A DNA stretch of 15,505 nt from an uncultured Collinsella sp. (GTDB lineage Bacteria > Actinomycetota > Coriobacteriia > Coriobacteriales > Coriobacteriaceae): contig CAADSS010000068.1 in the NCBI GenBank assembly GCA_900751695.1, positions 1 through 15,505 of the forward strand, read 5' to 3'. Position 1 is the first letter of the stretch. The number at the start of each line of letters is the position of its first letter. The translations under genes and the position numbers were made by a program. Below, in pieces: positions 1 through 6,707 of the stretch. The notes under the pieces are model-generated. The model was not told where the DNA came from. It did no database searches and saw only the letters and a list, made by a program, of their open reading frames with translations.

Positions 1-2361
1 CGCTCGGCATTTGCAGAAGACACGCCCACATCGGCGGCCACCCTCGACAAGTTCGTCATTCGCCTTCGCCCCGCGGGCTATTTTCGCACCGCGAGCGTCA
101 ACGAAGACGGCAACGTCATCGGCAACGTCTGCCACCTGTTTAATGACGGCACGTCCAACAAGCTCATCCTCGAGCACGTGGCGACCGATACAGAAAATAC
201 AAATTGGTATGCCATCCGCACCCTGCTCAATTTCGAAGAGCACAAGAAGACGGGCTACAGCATTTGGTCGGTCGATGGCGACTCGGACAAAGATGGAAAG
301 GTCATCCACGTATGGAGTGGCGAGCATGACGGCAAGCCCAGCCGCTCTTTTGCGTTCGACCGCCAGCAAAACGGAACCTACATCATCCGAGACCGCACAA
401 ACGAGAAAAAAGACATTAATTACCTGGCCATAGAAAAGGACGGCAAAGACCAAGACAACAACAAGATCTGCCACAAGAGGAAGAGCATTCCGTGGGAGCT
501 CGAACTTGTCGGTTACGACAAGGGCGAGATCAATACCACGGTTAGAAGTATCGACTGGATCACGCATAGCAGCTACGTCGACGGACCATGCTGGATGAAA
601 TACGTCGACGGCAACAAATACCTCGACGAGCTGAGCATCCCGGGCACGCATGATTCGAGCACCTGCAGCGTCGACAACGACACCGAGCCCCAAACCTCGC
701 TTGCAAAGTGCCAGCAGGATTACATCCCCACGCAGTTGCTCGAAGGCATTCGCTATTTTGATATCCGACTTGGAAAGAACAACGATAAAGGCGACCCCGG
801 CATCGACCATGGAATATGCTACTTGCTCAAAAAAGACGGGGGCTTTATACATCTCTCCGATGTCATCGGTTACTTCAAAACATTTTTGAACGAAAACCCG
901 TCAGAAGCGCTCATCATGCTTGTGTCACGAGGCAACGACGAAGCTACCGACGAAAGCGTTACGACGGCTTTCGCCAATGTTATGGACAATAACTCCGGTC
1001 TGTTCTATACGTCGAGCCATGTCCCCACACTGAACGAGGTGCGCGGAAAGATCGTCCTGCTGCGTCGATTTAAACTCGCCGGCGACAGCGTAGACGGCCA
1101 CACGTGGGGCCTCGACCTCACCGAATGGGACGACAAAATCAAGGCGCATTCCGGAAAGTCCATGTGCCTCGTGAAATACGAGCAAGGCTTTGAGGCTGCG
1201 GGCAATACGGGCGACAAAGAGCCCTATAGCACAGCGGTATATGCCCAAGACCATTACAGCTGCACGGGGTCCAGTAAAATCGACTGGGTCGATATGGCCC
1301 TGAAGGCGGCGGCCGAGTTCAAGCGCGGCACCGTAGATATCACTGCCGCGGACGGGACAACGGTGCAGGCAACGGAGCGCTGCTGGTTTATCAACTACAC
1401 GAGCTGCACGCAAAACAACCCTTTTACCGCGGCGCGAGTGGTCGACGAGCACCTGTACAAGAGCTCGTATATAAACAATACCGGAGTTGAGGGCACAAAA
1501 GAGGACTGCCGTAAGCACATTGGCATCATTGCGTCCGACTTTGTTGACGCGGCACTGGCACGAAGCATCTACCAGCGCAATTACGATACGGAGCACAAGC
1601 AGGCAGCTTCGTGCTACCTCCCAGCCCGCATGCACATGACATATGGCGACTCGTTGAGCGATGCCTCACTCCAGGATGGAAAGACCGTTGGCGAGGGTCA
1701 TTTCCGCCTTGTCGACAGCAGTAACGTACTCAACGTGGCGGCTTCGGGCCATACGTTTGCCATCGAATACGTTGATGTCGATGCCTTGGGCAACGAGACC
1801 GTTACGGGGCTGCAGGGTTCCGTGCCCATCGATATCGACCCGCGCGCGCTGACGCCCCATTTTGAGGGGCTTGAAGGCCTTAAGGCCGGCGAAGACGTGC
1901 GCGCCAAGATTGCGGCATCACTCGAGGGCAAGCTCGAAACCGATGCCTGCACGGCACAGCTCGAGTTTGTGCACGACGCGAACGGCGCTCCGGGAACGGC
2001 GATGGCCGAGGGCGAGGCATTTGCCGCGGGGACGTATTGGGTGCGTGCGAAAGGCCTGTTGGGCGACGCGGCGAAAAACTACACGCTTGCCACCGACGGA
2101 GCCGCAAGCTTTACTGTGACGACTTCGGGCAACGCGGGCGCTACGGACACCGGCGACGGCAACGGCAACGGCACCAACGCAGGCGGCGCCGACAAGAACG
2201 ACAAGGGCAACAAGCGCAAGGGCTCAGGCGAAAAGCTTGCCGGCACAGGCGACAACTCTGGCATTGCCGCCGGGCTCGCTGCCGCCGCCGTGGCGACAAC
2301 GGTCGCCGGCGCGGCAATGCTTGCCAGTGACCGCGAAAACGCTGGGGACGACAGCGAATAG
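1..2361 (+). CDS. Secreted, cell-wall-anchored phosphatidylinositol-specific phospholipase C (5' partial)
   Basis: Cleaves phosphatidylinositol (and potentially GPI anchors) outside the cell. The frame is open from base 1; the first residues (SAFA, then EDTP) look like the end of a signal peptide with an AFA cleavage site, so the true start lies just upstream. Window residues about 15-150 have lectin-like spacing and may be a ricin-type beta-trefoil (weak). The PI-PLC domain spans about 195-525: SIPGTHDS gives catalytic His217 and Asp218, YFDIRL gives Arg256, and DHG gives His270, a His-His distance close to that of Bacillus PI-PLC. Residues about 540-700 resemble surface MBG/YDG-type beta repeats. 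A Gly/Asn/Lys-rich linker leads to LAGTGD (746-751), a hydrophobic stretch and a short tail, a variant LPxTG sorting signal. At least 13 cysteines is unusual for a secreted bacterial enzyme. Enzyme class is confident; lectin and anchor calls are inference. Confidence 0.9.
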   Translation, partial: RSAFAEDTPTSAATLDKFVIRLRPAGYFRTASVNEDGNVIGNVCHLFNDGTSNKLILEHVATDTENTNWYAIRTLLNFEEHKKTGYSIWSVDGDSDKDGKVIHVWSGEHDGKPSRSFAFDRQQNGTYIIRDRTNEKKDINYLAIEKDGKDQDNNKICHKRKSIPWELELVGYDKGEINTTVRSIDWITHSSYVDGPCWMKYVDGNKYLDELSIPGTHDSSTCSVDNDTEPQTSLAKCQQDYIPTQLLEGIRYFDIRLGKNNDKGDPGIDHGICYLLKKDGGFIHLSDVIGYFKTFLNENPSEALIMLVSRGNDEATDESVTTAFANVMDNNSGLFYTSSHVPTLNEVRGKIVLLRRFKLAGDSVDGHTWGLDLTEWDDKIKAHSGKSMCLVKYEQGFEAAGNTGDKEPYSTAVYAQDHYSCTGSSKIDWVDMALKAAAEFKRGTVDITAADGTTVQATERCWFINYTSCTQNNPFTAARVVDEHLYKSSYINNTGVEGTKEDCRKHIGIIASDFVDAALARSIYQRNYDTEHKQAASCYLPARMHMTYGDSLSDASLQDGKTVGEGHFRLVDSSNVLNVAASGHTFAIEYVDVDALGNETVTGLQGSVPIDIDPRALTPHFEGLEGLKAGEDVRAKIAASLEGKLETDACTAQLEFVHDANGAPGTAMAEGEAFAAGTYWVRAKGLLGDAAKNYTLATDGAASFTVTTSGNAGATDTGDGNGNGTNAGGADKNDKGNKRKGSGEKLAGTGDNSGIAAGLAAAAVATTVAGAAMLASDRENAGDDSE

Positions 2362-2390
2362 GCAAGCCCGCCTTTTAGACACATCGACTC

Positions 2391-2430
2391 AATCGGGGGC
2401 GCAGGACACCGTTCTGTGCCCCCGATTTTT
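2391..2430 (+). terminator. Rho-independent terminator after the phospholipase gene
   Basis: A 14-bp stem with one G-T pair (AATCGGGGGCGCAG against CTGTGCCCCCGATT) encloses a 9-nt loop and runs into TTTTT. It starts 30 bp after the phospholipase stop and faces the end of the convergent minus-strand gene. On the minus strand there is no T-run, so it mainly serves the plus strand. Confidence 0.85.
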
Positions 2431-2455
2431 ACCTTGGCCCGAACGCCGCCATGGG

Positions 2456-2725
2456 CTACATCACCATGTTCAGCGCGTTAACAAACTCCTGGGCCTTCGC
2501 ACGACTGCTCAGACTAAAGACGCAAGCGGTTAACAGTCGATTGCGCAGGAAAACGTCGCGGCCCTTGATCCTGTTAACGCCCGTGATGTCCTTAAGGTAG
2601 ACAATCTCGGTGTGCTTGCCGCCGAAAGTGCCCTTCTTGAGCACCTCGATGCGGTTAGGGTAGATCTTGACGTCTTTAAACCCGCCCGAACCTTTGTCCT
2701 GGAACAGCAAAGTGTTGTTATCCAT
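2456..2725 (-). CDS. Small PH-like domain protein (89 aa), function unknown
   Basis: An 89-residue protein whose pattern suggests a bacterial PH-like beta-barrel with a final helix: repeated short strands (IYPNRIEVL, TEIVYLKDITGV), a run of hydrophobic/polar alternation, and a C-terminal helix (KAQEFVNAL). Such small PH proteins are common in Firmicutes and Actinobacteria and mostly lack assigned roles. The start chosen is the ATG at 2723-2725, preceded by GGGAG at 8-nt spacing. A GTG further up (2768-2770) would add 15 residues but has no clear ribosome binding site. There is no signal peptide or membrane segment, so it is probably cytoplasmic. It stands alone between the phospholipase terminator and the divergent YhcG-type gene. 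Fold assignment is inference from pattern only. Confidence 0.65.
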   Translation of the reverse strand: MDNNTLLFQDKGSGGFKDVKIYPNRIEVLKKGTFGGKHTEIVYLKDITGVNRIKGRDVFLRNRLLTACVFSLSSRAKAQEFVNALNMVM

Positions 2726-2890
2726 GCGTGTCACTCCCGCGGGGTTCGCTAAAACTGCCTCTATGGCCACATTTTAGTCACCGCAAGGCTCCCATGCGAA
2801 GGTGCCAGACAGCACAGCAATTCGTGTCCGCGCGAGGCTTTAAACTAAATGCCATAAAGATGCATTCCACAAGAGGAAAGTGGGGCGACA

Positions 2891-3943
2891 GTGATGGGCG
2901 AACTGGTAAACCGTGGAGAATCGGTAATCGTGCCAGAAGTTTTTTACAAGCAGGTTTCCTCGATTCTCAACGCCGCTCGCGACAAGGCCTATACCGCCGT
3001 TAACTTTGCGATGGTTGAGGCGTATTGGGAGATCGGCAAGAGCATTGTTGATGAGCAGGGCGGAGAGGAGCGCGCAGCATATGGAGAGGCATTGATTGCA
3101 GGCCTCTCCAGAAGGCTTACCGCGGATTTCGGAAGAGGCTTTGGTATCGCAAACCTTCGCAATATGCGTCAGTTCTTTCTTGCGTTTCCAATTCGCGACG
3201 CACTGCGTAGCGAATTGAGCTGGACTCATTACCGCAGGTTGATGCGCATTCCCGACCCTGATGCTCGCGCCTGGTACATGAACGAATGCGCCGATTCTCG
3301 TTGGAGCACGCGTCAGCTCGAGCGTCAGATCAACACCATGTTCCGCGAGCGCCTGCTTGCCAGCAAGGACAAGGAGGCCGTCACCCAGGAAATCCAAGAG
3401 AGCGCCCCGGCTCGTCGCCCCGAGGATATCATCCGCGACCCATATGTACTGGAGTTTTTAGGTTTCTCGGACGATGCTGCGTTTCGCGAGAGCGATCTAG
3501 AGCAGGCGCTCATCACACATCTTCAGAAGTTCCTGCTGGAGCTTGGCCGTGGCTTCGCTTTCGAGGCGCGCCAAAAGCGTATCACCTTTGATGGGCGCCA
3601 TTTCTATATTGACCTTGTGTTTTACAACTATCTGATGCGCTGCTTCGTGCTTATCGACCTTAAGACGGACGATCTTACGCACCAGGACTTGGGCCAGATG
3701 CAAATGTATGTGAACTACTACACGCGCGAGCTCATGAACGAAGACGACAATCCGCCCATAGGCATCGTGCTCTGCGCGGACAAAAGCGATTCGATTGTCG
3801 AGTACACGCTGCCCGAAGACAACGACCAAGTGTTTGCCGCCAAATACCTGCCGTATCTTCCAAGTAAGGAAGAGCTGGCGCGCGAGCTGAGTGCCGAGTA
3901 CCGCGCCATCAACGAAGCGACTAATGGCGAAGCACAAGGATAG
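2891..3943 (+). CDS. YhcG/DUF1016 family PDDEXK nuclease-domain protein
   Basis: A 350-residue protein of the YhcG family. An N-terminal DUF1016 helical domain (about 17-155; AYWEIGKSIV, FGIANLRNMRQFF, LSWTHYRRL) is followed by a PDDEXK-type nuclease domain (about 175-325). Candidate catalytic residues are Asp241 in FYIDLVFYN and Asp256-x-Lys258 in VLIDLK, followed by the typical QxxxY at 271-275. Family members are often found near restriction-modification and mobile loci, but the precise cellular role is not settled. Start may be GTG 2891 or ATG 2894; AGAGGA lies 13-16 bp upstream and GGGG closer, so the start is uncertain by one codon. It is 63 bp upstream of the ADP-ribosylglycohydrolase and probably cotranscribed. 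No methylase, specificity subunit or integrase is adjacent, so this is a solitary copy. Confidence 0.9.
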   Translation: MMGELVNRGESVIVPEVFYKQVSSILNAARDKAYTAVNFAMVEAYWEIGKSIVDEQGGEERAAYGEALIAGLSRRLTADFGRGFGIANLRNMRQFFLAFPIRDALRSELSWTHYRRLMRIPDPDARAWYMNECADSRWSTRQLERQINTMFRERLLASKDKEAVTQEIQESAPARRPEDIIRDPYVLEFLGFSDDAAFRESDLEQALITHLQKFLLELGRGFAFEARQKRITFDGRHFYIDLVFYNYLMRCFVLIDLKTDDLTHQDLGQMQMYVNYYTRELMNEDDNPPIGIVLCADKSDSIVEYTLPEDNDQVFAAKYLPYLPSKEELARELSAEYRAINEATNGEAQG

Positions 3944-4006
3944 CAATACGTTGCGACCGACACCACCGATGGCGCTCCACATCACCCGGGATAAGAGGAG
4001 CTTTCC

Positions 4007-4747
4007 ATGACAGACAGACCGAAAACAACACTGCGCGACTGCATCTATGGGCTCGCCGTCGGCGACGCACTGGGCGTTCCTTACGAGTTCAGGCCCCGCG
4101 GCACGTTTGAATGCGCGGACATGATTGGCTACGGCACGCATGGGCAGCCCGCCGGCACCTGGAGCGACGACACATCCATGACGCTTGCTACCTGTGACTC
4201 GATTAGGGAGCTCGGGCACATCGAAACCGCGGACATGCGCGACAAGTTCGTCGGTTGGATTGCCCGTGGCGAGTATACGATCGACGGCATTTTCGATTAC
4301 GGCGGCACGACCGCCCGCGCCTTGCACACCGGCAAAGGAGGCTCCGGCGAGCGCGACAACGGTAACGGTTCGCTCATGCGCATCGCGCCCCTGGCGTTCA
4401 CCGATGCGACAGACGAAGAGGTCAGCAAGGTCTCTGCGATTACGCACGCCCACAGAACGTCGACCGACGCATGCATCATATTTGTCGAGCTGATGAGAGA
4501 CGTGTTGAACGGCGTGCTCCCCCCATGGGTGCTCCAGCTGAAAGACGTGCCCGAGCGTGGAATCAGGTCAGGTGGCTTCGTGCGCGACACGCTTAAGGCA
4601 GCCACCTGGTGCTTCGTCAACACCAACAGCTACGAAGATTGCGTGCTTGCCGCCGTCAACCTGGGCGACGACACCGACACCACCGCAGCCGTCGCAGGCG
4701 CGCTCGCGGGCACGGCGTACGGTATCGACGCCATCCCACGAGAGTGA
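4007..4747 (+). CDS. ADP-ribosylglycohydrolase family protein, C-terminally truncated by TGA
   Basis: A DraG/ARH-like hydrolase predicted to remove ADP-ribose from proteins, nucleic acids or small molecules, using two metal ions. Visible motifs are GLAVGDALGVPYEF (15-28), the metal-binding SDDT (53-56), GERDNGNGSLMRIAP (114-128), THAHRTS (146-152), and GDDTDT (220-225), so all metal-ligand motifs are intact. Start ATG 4007 has GAGGAG 6 nt upstream. The frame stops at TGA 4745-4747 after IPRE. Related proteins continue with Trp at this point (IPxEW), and the same frame continues with homologous-looking residues to TAG 4793-4795; full length would be 262 residues instead of 246. The truncated protein may still fold because only a terminal helix is lost. 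It follows the YhcG-type gene in apparent operon. Family call is confident; whether the gene is functional is not known. Confidence 0.9.
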   Translation: MTDRPKTTLRDCIYGLAVGDALGVPYEFRPRGTFECADMIGYGTHGQPAGTWSDDTSMTLATCDSIRELGHIETADMRDKFVGWIARGEYTIDGIFDYGGTTARALHTGKGGSGERDNGNGSLMRIAPLAFTDATDEEVSKVSAITHAHRTSTDACIIFVELMRDVLNGVLPPWVLQLKDVPERGIRSGGFVRDTLKAATWCFVNTNSYEDCVLAAVNLGDDTDTTAAVAGALAGTAYGIDAIPRE

Positions 4748-4795
4748 ATTGACATCCTGCGCGGTAAAGAGCTGATAGAGCAGTGTTTGTTTTAG
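4748..4795 (+). pseudogene. In-frame C-terminal remnant of the ADP-ribosylglycohydrolase beyond TGA
   Basis: Directly after the TGA, the same frame reads IDILRGKELIEQCLF and then TAG. This matches the usual end of the family (IPxEW followed by a Leu-rich terminal helix), so a single TGG to TGA change explains the split. RuvA and RuvC in this window end in TGA, which argues that TGA is a normal stop here. Confidence 0.7.
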
Positions 4796-4930
4796 GACAC
4801 GCCTTCAACGAAGACAATGTCAGTCAACGCAAATGATTAAGGGACCGCATAAATGATGGTTACAGAATGCGCCGTCATGGGTCCGTTCGTCACAGAGCAA
4901 AGTGCCGTGGGACCGTACACCGTGTTGGTA

Positions 4931-4950
4931 TTCGAATCCCCGCTGCCGCA
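4931..4950 (+). other. Possible tRNA 3'-end remnant (T-loop to discriminator)
   Basis: TTCGAAT looks like a T-loop; it is followed by five bases, seven bases and an A, the layout of tRNA positions 61-73, and then a hairpin terminator as after many tRNA genes. The matching 5' T-stem pairs poorly (A-C and T-C mismatches), and no acceptor, D-arm or anticodon arm is found upstream, so no functional tRNA is present. It could be a scar of integration at a tRNA gene or chance. Confidence 0.25.
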
Positions 4951-4952
4951 GA

Positions 4953-4978
4953 AAAGGGCCGGTTGCAGCCGGCCCTTT
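4953..4978. terminator. Bidirectional hairpin terminator
   Basis: A perfect 10-bp stem AAAGGGCCGG/CCGGCCCTTT with a 6-nt loop. The plus strand ends in TTTAG and the minus strand in TTTTCTG, so it can stop transcription from the glycohydrolase side and, better, from the zinc-ribbon gene at 5152-6489, although it lies about 175 bp beyond that gene's stop. Confidence 0.75.
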
Positions 4979-5151
4979 AGACATTAGCACCTGCGTTGCC
5001 CGCGCTTCCAAAGTTGACCGACTGAGGAGCGGGTTCCGCGGCACACCTTGATTTTACCCGGTGGGCGGCTCTTTTGCAGCCGTCCCATCGTTTATTTAGA
5101 TCTACCACGACGGACAGCTCGCACTACTGCGCACTGTCCCGTACCGCTCCC

Positions 5152-6489
5152 CTACTTCCCAAATAGTGCATCCAGCAGACCGCGGCGTTTGGGCTTCACC
5201 TCTCGGTAGGAACCCTCGACGGCGGCTGCAACCTGGCGCGGTTGCTCGCCGCCTCCACGGCGCACGATCTGGTACAGGAAGGGCGATTTAACGTATTTGA
5301 CCTCGATGGGCGTGGCATGCACGGTACTTTCTCCGGACAGATGCAGGCTCGGATTGAGCGACGCAACCACATGCGTTTCGCGCTTGTCGCTAAACACTAC
5401 CGCGGCCGCGCGGCCCGTCTGGCCGTTCACGGCGATGCGCACCTGCTCGCCTTCGCGGCTGTCTGACGCGGGACGATCGACAAAGTAGACCGGCACCATC
5501 ACCAGGCCGTCCTTGTGCTTGCGAGCCTTGCGCGCCCAGGTACGGATGCTCTTTTTATTGAGCCCCAGCACCGCCTCGGCATCGTTGCCGGCAATGTCGA
5601 GCGCCAGCTTATCAATAACCACCTGGTCCTTGGTAGACGCATCGACGGAGACGACGCGAAAGTCACCTTCCTGCATGGCCGGGTCAAACAGTCCAACCTT
5701 GGCAAAGTCCCACGGCTCCAAAATGCCCATAAGGCGAACGTCCAGGTAGTTTGCCCTGGGATACGCCCAGTCGAGCACCTCGTAGTACACCAGGGTCTCC
5801 TTGCTTAGCCCCTTGCCCGGGAAGCTTGCCATCATGCGCAGGTCCGCGAGCGCCATGGGGAAGTAGAAGAGCATCATTTCATTTTGAATCGCGTCCTCCG
5901 CATCGTGCCCGGCAAAGGCATCGGGGTACTGGCGCACCAGCTGCAGCGCGTTGGCACGCGCCTGCTGCGGCGAGATTTCGCAGGGAATACCCTGCTCAGG
6001 TACATACTCCGCACCAACGCCCATGGTCAGGCGCTTGCTAAAGGTACCGGGTTTGAGCAGGTCGGCAACGCCGATCTTGTTGCCGCAGGACGGGCACTCA
6101 AACACGCGCTGGGTCGATGACCCCTCAAAGGACGCACCACAGAAGGGGCAAGGAATGCTCACATGCGTGGCCTCTTGGAACTCTTGCGCCGTGCCGCGGT
6201 CCTCCCACAGCAGATGTTCCAGGACCGACTGATTGCGCCAGTGCGAATTAAAGAAATACCAGTCCGGGTCCTCCGGGCGCTCGAGTTGCGACACATGCGT
6301 GAGCTTGAGCAGTCCATCCACCACCGTCAACGGCGTATGGCGAATGCCCAGGGCGCTCTTGGGCTCCCCCGCATCGGCCTGCCACGGAACGACCGTGCCG
6401 CAATAGGCGCACTCAAAGCTGCGCTTAGCCTGGTGCGAGTACATAGGGCCGCCGCAGTTTTGACATTTAATGGCAAACATCTCGTCCAT
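5152..6489 (-). CDS. Double zinc-ribbon (TFIIB-type) protein, function unknown
   Basis: A 445-residue cytoplasmic protein with two zinc ribbons of identical spacing: Cys9-xx-Cys12 and Cys27-xx-Cys30, then Cys114-xx-Cys117 and Cys132-xx-Cys135. The remainder (about 150-425) resembles the large domain of Firmicute/Actinobacterial 'TFIIB-type zinc ribbon-containing' proteins, with segments such as DAIQNEMMLFYFPMALADLR, a VPVYFVDR strand and a NGQTGRA turn typical of that group. No enzyme motif is recognised. The C-terminus is basic (KPKRRGLLDALFGK). Start is ATG 6487-6489 with AAAGGAGG at 8-nt spacing, which is decisive over an upstream alternative at 6540. It is divergent from the metal-exporter gene at 6708. 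The ribbon calls are firm; the biological role is not known. Confidence 0.8.
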   Translation of the reverse strand: MDEMFAIKCQNCGGPMYSHQAKRSFECAYCGTVVPWQADAGEPKSALGIRHTPLTVVDGLLKLTHVSQLERPEDPDWYFFNSHWRNQSVLEHLLWEDRGTAQEFQEATHVSIPCPFCGASFEGSSTQRVFECPSCGNKIGVADLLKPGTFSKRLTMGVGAEYVPEQGIPCEISPQQARANALQLVRQYPDAFAGHDAEDAIQNEMMLFYFPMALADLRMMASFPGKGLSKETLVYYEVLDWAYPRANYLDVRLMGILEPWDFAKVGLFDPAMQEGDFRVVSVDASTKDQVVIDKLALDIAGNDAEAVLGLNKKSIRTWARKARKHKDGLVMVPVYFVDRPASDSREGEQVRIAVNGQTGRAAAVVFSDKRETHVVASLNPSLHLSGESTVHATPIEVKYVKSPFLYQIVRRGGGEQPRQVAAAVEGSYREVKPKRRGLLDALFGK

Positions 6490-6515
6490 GGAAACGTCCT
6501 CCTTTGCACAGGGGC

Positions 6516-6536
6516 TGTCGACACTAAGTATGTCGA
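6516..6536. promoter_or_regulatory. Palindromic site in the divergent intergenic region
   Basis: TGTCGACA, itself a perfect palindrome, is followed 7 bp later by another TGTCGA, giving TCGACA-N7-TGTCGA. It lies 27 bp upstream of the zinc-ribbon start codon and 170 bp upstream of the metal-exporter start, and overlaps a weak minus-strand -10-like CATACT. It could be an operator; the regulator is unknown. Confidence 0.25.
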
Positions 6537-6707
6537 GCAAACGCCGTCCCGCCCATACCCATGTGGCCCAAAATGGACCACCTAGGCAGACGAGAAGGCT
6601 CGCTCGTTAGCTCCAGCAGACCATTGCTGCATTTTCTGAGCACCGGCACGCAGCGCGCCCACGCGAGCTACACTATCCCCTTAAACGAGGATGCGAGGAG
6701 ATACGCC

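Larger units (their letters stand above)
4796..5151. other. Gene-free interval between convergent genes
   Basis: About 350 bp with no credible coding frame. It holds a tRNA 3'-end-like fragment, a strong hairpin terminator (both listed separately), and two weaker inverted repeats: an 8-bp stem GGGCGGCT/AGCCGTCC (5063-5086, one G-T pair, no T-run) and GGACAG/CTGTCC (5112-5139). The 74-residue minus-strand frame at 4820-5044 crosses the terminator and resembles no known protein. Confidence 0.6.

Noticed and set aside
925..1635. 236-residue minus-strand open frame
   Set aside because: It is antisense to the PI-PLC catalytic domain and has no recognisable domain.
2835..2890. Promoter for the YhcG-type gene
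   Set aside because: AT-rich TAAACT- and CATAAA-like boxes occur but no -35 with acceptable spacing was found.
3497..4453. 318-residue minus-strand open frame
   Set aside because: It is antisense to both the YhcG-type and the glycohydrolase genes, which have clear motifs.
4745..4747. UGA reassigned to Trp or selenocysteine
   Set aside because: RuvA and RuvC in this window stop at TGA, and the expected residue is Trp, so a nonsense mutation is simpler; no selenocysteine element was recognised.
4860..4950. Complete tRNA gene
   Set aside because: Only a T-loop-like 3' part exists; the T-stem mismatches, and no acceptor, D-arm or anticodon arm could be assembled upstream.
4820..5044. 74-residue minus-strand frame in the gene-free interval
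   Set aside because: It crosses the 10-bp hairpin terminator and has no family resemblance, so it is probably not coding.
6561..6707. 49-residue N-terminal extension of the CDF protein
   Set aside because: ATG 6708 has a strong GAGGAG site and begins the expected N-terminus; the extension has no family match.
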